Of a DNA stretch of 64,000 bases, positions 11,974 through 21,164 are shown piece by piece; within the stretch, counting starts at the first letter, position 1, and every line of letters starts with the position of its first letter. Origin of the DNA: Eublepharis macularius (Eukaryota; Chordata; Lepidosauria; Squamata; Eublepharidae); assembly GCF_028583425.1 (NCBI RefSeq), contig NC_072791.1, positions 12,233,868 to 12,297,867 of the forward strand. The letters run 5' to 3'. The position numbers and the translations under genes are program-made. The notes under the pieces are model-generated. The model did not search any database. It was given only the letters and a program-made list of their open reading frames with translations, and was not told where the DNA came from.

Positions 11974-13253
11974 CTGCTGATCCCTCTCTTTTGCCTGGGT
12001 CATGGAAAAATGGATTTCCATTTCCTTGCATGAAGTCACGTCCTGGAAGCAGAAACCCTCCTTTTGGGAAAGGAAACAGAAAAAATACTGCATGAGAGGG
12101 GAGGTGGCTATTGCTTGGATCCAGAATTATCTTTCAGCTGATCCCGCTGGTGGTCCAGAGCAGAGGATACACCAGAAAAAGATTTGCACTACACAAGGAG
12201 GTTCATACCTTCTGATCCCTCTCTTTTGTCTGGGTCATGGAAAAATGGATTTCCATTTCCTTGCATGAAGTCACGTCCTGGAAGCAGAAACCCTCCTTTT
12301 GGGAAAGGAAACAGAAAAAATACTGCATGAGAGGGGAGGTGGCTATTGCTTGGATCCAGAATTATCTTTCAGCTGATCCCGCTGGTGGTCCAGAGCAGAG
12401 GATACACCAGAAAAAGATTTGCACTACACAAGGAGGTTCATACCTGCTGATCCCTCTCTTTTGTCTGGGTCATGGAAAAATGGATTTCCATTTCCTTGCA
12501 TGAAGTCACGTCCTGGAAGCAGAAACCCTCCTTTTGGGAAAGGAAACAGAAAAAATACTGCATGAGAGGGGAGGTGGCTAGTGCTTGGATCCAGAATTAT
12601 CTTTCAGCTGATCCCGCTGGTGGTCCAGAGCAGCGGATACACCAAAAAAAGATTTGCACTACACAAGGAGGTTCATACCTTCTGATCCCTCTCTTTTGTC
12701 TGGGTCATGGAAAAATGGATTTCCATTTCCTTGCATGAAGTCACGTCCTGGAAGCAGAAACCCTCCTTTTGGGAAAGGAAACAGAAAAAATACTGCATGA
12801 GAGGGGAGGTGGCTATTGCTTGGATCCAGAATTATCTTTCAGTTGATCCCACTGGTGGTCCAGAGCAGAGGATACACCAGAAAAAGATTTGCACTACGCA
12901 AGGAGGTTCATACCTGCTGATCCCTCTCTTTTGTCTGGGTCATGGAAAAATGGATTTCCATTTCCTTGCATGAAGGAGAAACAGTCACGTCCAGGAAGCA
13001 GAAACCCTCCTTTTGGGAAAGGAAACAGAAAAAATACTGCATGAGAGGGGAGGAGGCTAGTGCTTGGATCCAGAATTATCTTTCAGTTGATCCCACTGGT
13101 GGTCCAGAGCAGAGGATACACCAGAAAAAGATTTGCACTATACAAGGAGGTTCATACCTGCTGATCCCTCTCTTTTGTCTGGGTCATGGAAAAATGGATT
13201 TCCATTTCCTTTCATGAAGGAAAAACAGTCACGTCCAGGAACCAGAAATCCTC
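11974..13253 (-). CDS. KRAB-B-like candidate exons 2-7 of the array
   Basis: Six further copies in transcription order: 13253-13158 and 13009-12914 (96 nt each), then 12765-12679, 12530-12444, 12295-12209 and 12060-11974 (87 nt each). The copies are nearly identical, and the differences leave each frame open. The only length change is 9 nt, a whole number of codons. I infer that the 96-nt type is ancestral and that the shorter type was amplified after the deletion. Use in mature mRNA is unproven. An alternative is that only one copy, or none, is spliced and the array is an intronic minisatellite that captured an old exon. Confidence 0.5.
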
Positions 13254-13256
13254 CTT

Positions 13257-14084
13257 TTGGGAAACAGAAAAAATACATTAGTGGATCGTGCAAGACGGAT
13301 ATGTGAGCCGCTCTTTCTCAATGAGGAAATTAATCATCTAAACCACGCACTTCAGGCAAATGGCTACTCCAGAAATGAAATCCGAAGAGCAATCAAACCC
13401 AGGATGAATCAAACAACCAAGGAAAAACAGTCTCCTACAGGAAAAGTGTTTTTGCCATATATCAAAGGAATTACTGATCAGATGGGAAAGCTTATGAAAA
13501 AGCATAACCTTCAAGCAGTATTCAGACCCACCCGAAAAATACAACAGATGCTACGATCAGCAAAAGACAATAGAGACCCCCTCACCTCTGCAGGAGTATA
13601 CCGTATACCCTGCAGCTGTGGACAAGTTTACATCGGGACCACAAAGCGTAGCATCCAGACAAGAATAAAAGAACATGAAAGACACTGCAGACTTGGACAA
13701 CCTGAAAAATCAGCAGTGGCTGAACATAGCCTAACGCAAACAGGGCACAGTATCTTATTCCAGGACACCAAAATACTGGACAACACTTCCAACTACTTTG
13801 TCAGACTGCTCAGGGAAGCCATTGAAATTCACAAGCATAAGCAAAACTTCAACAGGAAAGAAGAAACCTTAAGAATGAACAGAGCATGGTTTCCAGTTCT
13901 GAAAAACACCAGGCTAACAAAACATTCTATCCCTGACAATAGCCCTGCAGAGAAGATTAGCACATCAAGTACCAATCCATATGCAAAAGAACCTCCTCAG
14001 GATACAGTGAAGCCTCCCGCCATTAGCATTCCACACCCTGGGAAACTCTTACAGGATGACTCAGCTCAACCCCACCCCTCCTGA
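13257..14084 (+). CDS. Penelope-like element C-terminal fragment, GIY-YIG endonuclease
   Basis: This open frame starts in flanking array sequence; the element's own part begins at about 13277 with LVDRARRICEPLF. Residues about 7-100 are the RT C-terminal extension. About 115-200 are the GIY-YIG nuclease: the GVY and YIG strands, the Arg and Glu helix (TRIKEHERH) and a Cys pair in PCSCG typical of vertebrate Penelope elements. The tail after about 215 is Pro/Ser-rich. The RT itself is missing, so the copy cannot move by itself. It is not a host gene. Confidence 0.8.
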   Translation: MGNRKNTLVDRARRICEPLFLNEEINHLNHALQANGYSRNEIRRAIKPRMNQTTKEKQSPTGKVFLPYIKGITDQMGKLMKKHNLQAVFRPTRKIQQMLRSAKDNRDPLTSAGVYRIPCSCGQVYIGTTKRSIQTRIKEHERHCRLGQPEKSAVAEHSLTQTGHSILFQDTKILDNTSNYFVRLLREAIEIHKHKQNFNRKEETLRMNRAWFPVLKNTRLTKHSIPDNSPAEKISTSSTNPYAKEPPQDTVKPPAISIPHPGKLLQDDSAQPHPS

Positions 14085-14280
14085 GTAGATACAAATGACC
14101 TACATCTTTTCCACACTGTGACACTGAGAGATCTCTGTCTTTTGGTGCTACACCTCTGAAGATGCCAGCCACAGCTGCTAGCGAAACGTCAGGAACTACA
14201 ATGCCAAGACCACGGCAATACAGCCCGGAAAACCCACAACAACCATCGTTCTCCGGCCGTGAAAGCCTTCGACAATACAT
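13277..14280 (+). mobile_element. 5'-truncated Penelope-like element with GIY-YIG ORF
   Basis: A 1-kb insert splits one unit of the tandem array. The 11-bp duplication agaaaaaatac lies on both sides (13266-13276 and 14281-14291). The element is cut off just after the reverse-transcriptase end. It keeps an open C-terminal frame (about 13276-14084) with a GIY-YIG endonuclease: GVYRIPCSCGQVYIG, then TRIKEHERHC and AVAEH. The 3' non-coding part (about 14085-14280) includes a hammerhead ribozyme. Penelope-like elements insert by target-primed reverse transcription using this endonuclease. The open frame and exact duplication suggest a recent insertion, after the array had expanded. Confidence 0.9.
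14146..14201 (+). ncRNA. Hammerhead ribozyme of the Penelope element
   Basis: The core is CTGAAGA (fits CUGANGA), then stem II tgccagc...gctagcg (one mismatch), then GAAA, then the palindrome ACGT followed by C (cleavage after GUC). Stem I pairs cct before the core with agg after it. Stem III is too short for a stable monomer; the ACGT palindrome suits the dimeric fold described for Penelope hammerheads. Self-cleavage is predicted, not shown. Confidence 0.7.
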
Positions 14281-14411
14281 AGAAAAAATACTGCATGAGA
14301 GGGGAGGAGGCTAGTGCTTGGATCCAGAATTATCTTTCAGTTGATCCCGCTGGTGGTCCAGAGCAGAGGATACACCAGAAAAAGATTTGCACTACGCAAG
14401 GAGGTTCATAC

Positions 14412-14507
14412 CTGCTGATCCCTCTCTTTCGTCTGGGTCATGGAAAAATGGATTTCCATTTCCTTGCATGAAGGAGAAACAGTCACGTCCAGGAACCAGA
14501 AACCCTC
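14412..14507 (-). CDS. KRAB-B-like candidate exon, 5'-most copy (96 nt)
   Basis: The copy nearest the KRAB-A exon and one of three 96-nt forms. AG acceptor on the minus strand just above 14507; donor GTATGAACC just below 14412. In phase 1 it reads a GFLVPGRD start and ends ...GSA plus one base. Its 32-residue span equals a usual KRAB B-box exon. It lies alone to the right of the Penelope insert; the other six lie to the left. Confidence 0.5.
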
Positions 14508-15712
14508 CTTTTGGGAAAGGAAACAGAAAAAATACTGCATGAGAGGGGAGGAGGCTAGTGCATGGATCCAGAATGATCTATCAGTTGATCCCGCTGGTGG
14601 TCCAGAGCAGAGGAGGGAGCAGGGCACTCCAGCACAGGGCAAGGAAGCCCTAGCCCAGACAGAGTAACCATGGCCCAGGATCTCAGCCACTTCCAACGAC
14701 ATGCAGGATCCAACATTCCATTCTGACACCATCTAAGGTGGCCCTGAGGAAAGTCCATTAAGGACTCCTCTCCCTTTTAAGAGACCCCGTACTCCTTGTA
14801 AGGTGAGGAAAAGGTGTTGATCAATCCGTAAAACCTTGAATTCCTAAAGATCTGATCATTCTTTAAAAAAAACTTTTTATTTAATTTTCTAAATATTTTA
14901 TAAACAACAAATTAATCAACATACAATAACAAGTCATAATTCAATTTCCATTGGAGTATTGAAGAAGTAGAGAGTTGGACTACTAAGTGCTAGTAAAATA
15001 CAAAATCTGTGTAACTTTTTGGGAAAAGAAATATAAGATGATGCATAATTAGTCACATAATCAAAAAATGGAAACTATTTTTCCAAAAAACAGGATTGAA
15101 AATTGGTGTTATCATTCATTATTAACTGTTCAGACATCTTATACATTACCATAACATCCCACATTTTTTGTATCCACTGTGTGAGTGAGGGAACTTTATC
15201 AGATTTCCAGCTCTGCTCTATTAAAGATTTAGCTGCATATAATAATAATGTGATTAAATTTCTCCTCAGTGGTGGAACCGAACAGGTGTTCGAAAGGTTT
15301 AATGAAATTTTCTGGATTAAGTGGTATGATGTATCCTGTTATTTTTGCAATATCGTCTACAGTCTTACTCCAGTAGCTATGTATTTTGCAGCAGATTCAC
15401 CAACAGTGGATAAAAGTGCCATTCTCCTTACAACCTTTCTAGCATTTAGGGTTATTGTTGAACTTATAGTGATATAAATGGCATTAAATAACATCTGTTT
15501 ACTATTTTAAAGGTTTGTAATCTAATATTTAGTGACTTAGATTACTAAAGACCTGATGACCAAATTGAACTCCAATCGTCACTGAATTCTTTTTTTTCTA
15601 TATTTCTATATTTCTATATTTTCTATATTTTTTACGATCCATATTTCATGCTTTTTGTTGTAATGTAGTTATTGACAGTCATTATTTACAAATGGATAAA
15701 TAAATCATATTA

Positions 15713-15835
15713 TCAGGGCTTTTTTTCAGTGGGAGCTCCCAGAATCTGAGATCCGGCACCTCTGAAAAAAGATCATGTGACTGGTGGCAGCAAGGACTTC
15801 CTCTGGTGTAATAGGCTGGACCATGAATTCCAAAT
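15713..15835. mobile_element. hAT-type MITE fragment
   Basis: Starts cagggctttttttcagtggg, like the left end of the complete element at 20137. It continues with family-like text (cacctctgaaaaaagatcatgtgactggtgg). The right end is not clear, so this is probably a partial copy. Confidence 0.5.
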
Positions 15836-17099
15836 GATCTTGGGAGAGTTTTGGAGTGAATTTTGTTGTTTTAAGATATTTTATTATATTTTTTCATCAA
15901 GGGTGCCTGATTGGTAAAGGTTTTGGTAGTAATCACTGAAAGTTTGGACAATATCCTTCATGGCTGTAATAGATTTTCCCTGAGAGTTTTTTAGCTGATG
16001 TATCATATTGGATGATACCCTGTGTTTGGCTGTCCTGTGGAGCCAATGGGCAGCACTGGGTGTTTTCATTAAGAATGACCATTTCAAGAATTGTAGGTTT
16101 TGTTGGATTTTTGATGATTTTAGTACTTCCAAATTTTTGCGTACAAGGTTTAGTTTTTTTTAGCGTTTTGTTTCCACCAAATCTCATGTGTCTCTTTTCC
16201 AAATTAGAAAATTTTAAGGGCTAATATTAGTTTCTGCCTTTCAGATTTGTATGCAGTAGCTAATGAGATAAATTTCCCTCTAGGAACAGCTTTAAAGGCA
16301 TCCCATCCCATCCCACTGTCATTATTCAACTCAAAATAGGTTTCAATTTCTTTAGCTAATGTAGAACAAATGCCTTGCTTCTGAAGCAAAAGTTTATTCA
16401 TTGACCATTTAGGTCCCTTCCCATTTGATATCTTATTTGTGATAAGACATGATACCGAAGAGTGATCTGACCAATTACTGCTACCTATGGCAGATGAATA
16501 AACTTGTGGTAGTAGAGTTTTGGTAACCAGAAGAAAATCTATACGGGTGTAAATTTTGTGCACATCAGAAAAATATGTAAATTCCTTAATCCCTGGGTTC
16601 ATAGATCGCCAGACATCTTCAAGACTAAAGGAGTCGAATATTCTCTTCAGCTTTGATGTCTCCTCTCTTTTCCTTTTTGAATTGTTTTTTATGAGTTTTG
16701 TCTAAGGATGAGTCAATTATATAATTAAGATCTCCCCCAATCAGAACATTCCCCTTCTAAAATTGGTTCCTCTAGGGTGTTTTTTAGGAAATTAAGTTGA
16801 TCATTGTTTGGTGCATAGATTGATGCTAAAGTTAGAGGGGAGCCATCTAACAAATAGGAAGCAACTTTTTGGGCCTGCTAAGATTTCTACGTTGTGAAAC
16901 GGTGGATTTTTAACAATAAGTGCTGCTACCCCTCTAGCCTTAGTGGTTCCAGGGGCTTGGAAAGAATAAGAAAACCAGTTTGAGTTTAATACGTTCTTAA
17001 CTTGATTTTTACAATGCGTTTTCTGTAAAAACACAAAATGAGGGCATGCCTTACTCAGCTGATTTGAGATTCTTTTTCATTTTATTGGGTTGCTAAGCC

Positions 17100-18300
17100 C
17101 TCTGCAGTCCCAGGTTACTGCTTTCCATGGTGTTGCCATGCTGTTTGATATTGCACTTTTTTGTTTGTTTTTGTTTAATGGTTTGGATTCTTAACTTCGG
17201 ATAGTTAAATTACAAACTAAGGCTAACAGCTATACTATTACCTATTCAACTAACTTCTCTACTAACCTAACTAAAAACAAAATTAAAGAAAAAACTACTC
17301 TTTTCGTATAAGCTGAACTAACTAGACTACAAGGCTTATTCTAACATACTATAAAATACCTACTTTAACTTTCATTTATTAACTAGCCCTCTAAGGAGGG
17401 CTGAAAAAAAAACAGGGCCCTAACTTTAACCTAAGGGCACAGGGATCTTAAAACTCTTACCCTTATAATTTGAAACAGTATACTACTAACTATTACCTGA
17501 CAACTTTCTAAGTGGGGAAGTAGTAGAAAATAATTTGCTTTAACTACCCCTCCCCTTCTCCTCCTAGATCTCCCCCCCCTTTTTTTACACCAGTTTTATT
17601 AACAAAGTTATTGAAGTATCAGAATATTTACACTCCCACTGGGTTAATAAAAAGCAATATCTATTGTTAAAACTGTTGTCCAGATTTGCCTAAATTACTG
17701 TCTAGTTCCTATAAGGGGATGCAGATGAGAAAGTAAAAAACAAAATACTAACTTTAAAACTTCAAACTCTCTGCTATTTTCAAAGAACACCCAAACTTAT
17801 TACCCCAATATTAGGGTAAGTACCTCAAGGCCCAGAGTAATTTTGGGGCTCAGGGAGAATATCTCAATTCCTCCATGATCTGGGATTGCTTAACTGGAGG
17901 GGGGGAATGAGTGGTGAAATTTGGTATGCTCCGAATCCCCCTCCCCCTCTCCTGTTATTCTTATGAGCTTATATAGACTCATAATTTCTCATGACGCACT
18001 TACAAGAGATATAGATTTTAACTATATACATTTAAAGAATCATGCAGATAAGTTCAAGAATTTAGAGATATTTTTATCTTGAGTCTTGCTGTTGCTGTTC
18101 ATCTTCTGTCTTCAAGTGAAGTTTTAACGTCAACAAGAGTTCCTTCCCTGAAGCTAAATCACTTGCCTGGAGTGCATAACCTTCATATATTATGATATTG
18201 GATGAAGGGCTCCACTTAAATATGATGCTGGCTTGTATTCATGTGGCAGAGATTGGTTTAAGGATTCTTCTTTTCTCCAATATTTCTGGAGGGTGATCCA
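17100..18300. other. A/T-rich intronic stretch within L1 territory
   Basis: No gene. The part nearest 17100 is the start of L1 ORF2. The rest (about 17150-18060) is A/T-rich with no motif I can name and may be the L1 inter-ORF region plus unrelated sequence. 18060-18300 leads into the C-terminal end of ORF1 on the minus strand. Confidence 0.35.
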
Positions 18301-18823
18301 AAAGTACTAGAATTTTTTTTCGTTATACGTCAGAGCCCCTTTAAGTCTTGCCTCTCTTAGAATGCGTTCTTTGGTTTTTGGGTACAGGAACTGAACCAAT
18401 ATATCCCTTGGTCTGTTTGCACAGACTGTGGCTATAGGGCCTACATGAAATGCCCTTACAATGACTGGACTCCCTCCTCTAATTGCAATACACTTGCCAG
18501 CCATTTAGACATAAAAACAGCCCAATTAGAGTTACCTTCTTTGTGTTCTGGAATTCCTCTTATTTTCAGATTATTCTGTCTTGATTTGCTTTCCAATGCT
18601 TCTAATCTCCCCTCCATAGCTGTTTCACTTGATTAGAGAGTTTTAATTTCATCCTGAAGAGTCATTCCCAATTCAAGAGTAGTTTCTGCAGCTTGAGTGG
18701 CTCCTTTCAAGATATCTGTTAGTTCTTTTATTTGACTGTGGGTTGGTTTTAAAAGTTCAGTTACTGTTTTGAGAAGAAGTTCTGTAGGTCATCTTTAAAG
18801 GCTTATAATGTTGCTTTTTAGCA

Positions 18824-19354
18824 CAGGGGTGGGGAATGTCTAGCCATCCCGCAGTCATTTGGACTGGCCCGCAGAGAGAGACGAGCGGCAGTGCTGTGGG
18901 CAAACACAGCAGGCAGATTCCCCCGATCCCACCCTTCCCCCTCGCTCCCACTTACCCACTTGGCGGGGGACACGCTCCCGCACCTCGAGAGCAGGAGGTG
19001 GTAGTGGTGAAAGCAGGCCGCTCTTGCTGCTGTTGCCACCTGCTGCTGCCAGCGCTGCCTGCTGCTGCCGCTGCTGCTACCAAGAGCAACCTGCAGCGCT
19101 GGCGAAAGTGGCCTGTGCCGCCATGGGGAGAGTAAATGGCGGTGGCGACAGTGGGGGGTGCTGGCAACAGAGCTGCTGCTGCTGCCGCCACCGCCACTGC
19201 AAGCGGGCCGCAGAGGTGGCACCAGGGAGAAAGGAGACACAAGCGCCCTTTCTCCTGCATGCGTAATGTCACATGCGTGGGGAAAAAGGACGCTGCCCAT
19301 GCAGGACAGAACATAAACTTGGCCCTCGGCGGAAAAAAAGGTTCCCCACCCCTG
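18824..19354. mobile_element. hAT-type MITE with GC-rich core
   Basis: Terminal inverted repeats caggggtggggaa and ttccccacccctg. The flanking 8-mers ttttagca (18816-18823) and ctttagca (19355-19362) make a near-perfect 8-bp target duplication, the hAT signature. The core is rich in CTG/CCG triplets, which creates ORFs in several frames on both strands; I regard these as composition artefacts. It is inserted in the ORF1 region of the minus-strand L1. Confidence 0.8.
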
Positions 19355-20136
19355 CTTTAGCAGATAGGAGCCTCTCTATTTTTGGCAGGCTTTCCCCTGG
19401 CAGCCGTTTTGGTTCCACTTGCTTGCGTTATTGAAGTTATTATTGCCTCTATTGTCAAAAAGGTCTCCATTGTTACTGAATTTTTTGAAGCTGATTTGGC
19501 TTTTGTTGCTGAAAATTTTCCCATTTCAGGTAGGTGTTTTTAGCTCAGAATTGTGCAGATTTTCTAGTTAGAGAAGGAGAGGTTTTCAGAGCTCTGCAAT
19601 CTGTTTGGAATGTTGTTTATCCCAACCGTCCTTGAGGGGGCTCATAACAGGATATCCTCCAGCCTAGCACCTTTCTGAATGGATGGGCTCTGGATTTTCA
19701 TAGCAGCTTGACACACAAGAATTCTTTGTGACACAAGCCAAAACTTCACCTGCTCAAATCCAGGTTTTCATGGTTTGTTCTTCAAGGCTCAGACACACTC
19801 TTTCCTGCAAGGGTCGACATGCCACAGCCTAAACTAGTAGTATAAAATAACACCCTTCTATAGATTTAGGAACACACAACACAAAGTTTAATTGTAATTG
19901 TGTTAAATGTCTAATATTTATGTCTAATACATAAATATGGATGTACAGACAGATATATGGCCACGAAAAATAATACAAAATATACAGAACTTATTCTCTC
20001 CAAAATATCAATTTTCAATTTTTGTATGGATGAAAACATGACCAACGCACATCCGCTATTGCCATGTGTTTCAGTCCCTTCATCAGAATCACATTTCACA
20101 AGTTGCTGTGTAACAAATAACATCATCATCTAGAAC

Positions 20137-20394
20137 CAGGGCTTTTTTTCAGCTGGAGCATGGTGGAACGGAGTTCCGGAACCTCTTGAAAATGGTCACA
20201 TGCCTGGTGGCCCCGCCCCCTGATCTCCAGACAGAGGGGAGTTTAGATTGCCCTCTGCGCCACCAGCAACACAGAGGGCAATCTAAACTCCCCTCTGTCT
20301 GGAGATCAGGGGGCGGAGCCACCAGCCATGTGACTATTTTCTCTGAGGGCAACCCACTGAGTTCCACCACCTCTTTTCCCAGAAAAAAGCCCTA
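20137..20394. mobile_element. hAT-type MITE, complete, 8-bp TSD
   Basis: 258 bp, bounded by cagggcttttttt and aaaaaagccct, and flanked by the perfect 8-bp duplication tctagaac (20129-20136 and 20395-20402). The centre is a long near-perfect inverted repeat (ctccagacagaggggag and its complement around 20225-20305). It is non-coding. The perfect duplication suggests a fairly young insertion. Confidence 0.9.
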
Positions 20395-20469
20395 TCTAGA
20401 ACAATGTTCTTTACATACATATATTGGTTGAGTGCTGCTATTTTATATGTTTTTAAAATATTTATATTG

Positions 20470-20620
20470 GACTGGTTGTTATTGTCATTTTAAACTATTT
20501 TAAAGTGTAAATTATATTGTCATGTTTTATCTGAGTGTAATCCGCCCTGAAGCTGCCAGTGTGGGGAGGGCGGAATAAAAATCGAAAACAAACATACAAA
20601 CAAATATACAAAAACGACAT
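20470..20620 (+). mobile_element. LINE 3' end fragment
   Basis: The text 'gtgtaatccgccctgaagctgccagtgtggggagggcgg' and then an A-rich end is the common L2/CR1-type 3' terminus. The same phrase appears at 52500-52580. Confidence 0.5.
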
Positions 20621-20967
20621 TTTTTTAAGATAACACACCCTACACGTAGCAAACCAATTACTTCTTAGCCTGCTTGTAAATGTTTGTTATTTAAAATGCT
20701 GGATTCTTTGGCTGCTCTGAAAAGCACATGAGGATGCCCTGTTGACATCCCATGTAGTGTTCCTCTTAGTTTACAAACCAATATTTTAGCTTACACACTA
20801 ATATTTGGGAAGTCCACTAGATATGAAGAAGTCTCTCATTTGCCTGTGTGTGGAACCGCCTCACTACCTATTCAGAGTTTCTATTGGAAGGGCTCTACGA
20901 GAACCCTTCTTAGACGGAGTGATTTCTGCCTCCAGCTTCTGTGAATTGAGGGAGAAGGGACCCTTAC

Positions 20968-21094
20968 CCAGAGAGGCCACATTCTGAAAATTCTCCTCCA
21001 TGACTTCCTTGTGAAGGCTTCTTTTTTCCGCATCAAGTAGAGCCCACTCCTCCTCAGTGAAATGAACAGACACCTCCTCGAAGGTCACTGGACC
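20968..21094 (-). CDS. KRAB-A box exon of the zinc-finger gene
   Basis: The exon is exactly 127 nt, the usual KRAB-A exon length. A pyrimidine-rich acceptor (tttttctcttttcag) precedes 21094 and a GTAAGG donor follows 20968. It starts in phase 0 with GPVTFEEVSVHFTEEEW and continues LLDAEKRSLHKEVMEEN to NVASL, ending with one extra base (phase 1). Conserved KRAB positions are V-T-F-E, F-x-x-E-E-W and the EVMEEN block (mammalian consensus DVMLEN). KRAB-A recruits the corepressor TRIM28 in mammals; whether the reptile form does is not established here. The phase-1 end joins directly to the zinc-finger exon or to any KRAB-B-like exon of the array. Confidence 0.92.
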
Positions 21095-21164
21095 CTGAAA
21101 AGAGAAAAAAAAAAGCAACCTCTCTATCTTATCAGATACTGAAACAGATTCTGTATCCTCTCAG

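Larger units (their letters stand above)
11927..14620 (-). repeat. 235-bp tandem array carrying seven KRAB-B-like exons (split by a Penelope element)
   Basis: Period 235 bp for the first copies, about 244 bp for those with a 9-bp insert. On the minus strand each unit holds a pyrimidine tract and AG (ctgtttcctttcccaaaag), an exon-sized open block, and a GTATGA donor. Blocks: 11974-12060, 12209-12295, 12444-12530 and 12679-12765 (87 nt); 12914-13009, 13158-13253 and 14412-14507 (96 nt). All seven are open in phase 1 and end in phase 1, matching the KRAB-A exon end and the zinc-finger exon start, so any number can be included without a frameshift. The 96-nt form has the classic KRAB-B exon length. 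It starts GFLVPGRDCFSFMQGNGNPF, which aligns without gaps to KRAB-B (G, F, V, D, S and P conserved; Trp replaced by Phe). The 87-nt form lacks three codons (CFS). That this is a B-box is inference; the splice sites, phases and open frames are seen directly. Confidence 0.7.
14862..19545 (-). mobile_element. L1-clade LINE, internally deleted and interrupted
   Basis: Minus-strand L1. ORF1 starts near 19524 (MGKFSATKAKSAS). Its coiled-coil and RRM parts lie at 18800-18530 (RQNNLKIRGIPEHKEGNS), and its C-terminal domain at 18504-18307 (RPRDILVQFLYPKTKERILR). ORF2 endonuclease pieces lie at 17034-16490 (EFTYFSDVHKIYTRIDFLL and SDHSSVSC), and the next section runs to about 15884. The RT core is absent. 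ORF2 C-terminal text resumes at 15300-15080 (LIEQSWKSDKVPSLTQWIQK). A 531-bp hAT-type MITE (18824-19354) sits inside ORF1, and a second hAT-type piece (15713-15835) sits at the deletion. Many stops; inactive. Confidence 0.85.

Noticed and set aside
12002-13217. Series of near-identical 88-91 codon plus-strand ORFs (MEKWISISLHE...)
   Set aside because: They are the antisense shadow of the 235-bp array. The period is not a multiple of 3, so they overlap and cannot form one gene; the splice-site layout is on the minus strand.
11927-14620. CRISPR-like array
   Set aside because: Whole 235-bp units repeat without unique spacers, and the context is a vertebrate gene.
18818-19360. ORFs of 99-160 codons on both strands
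   Set aside because: They lie inside a hAT-type MITE with a triplet-rich core.
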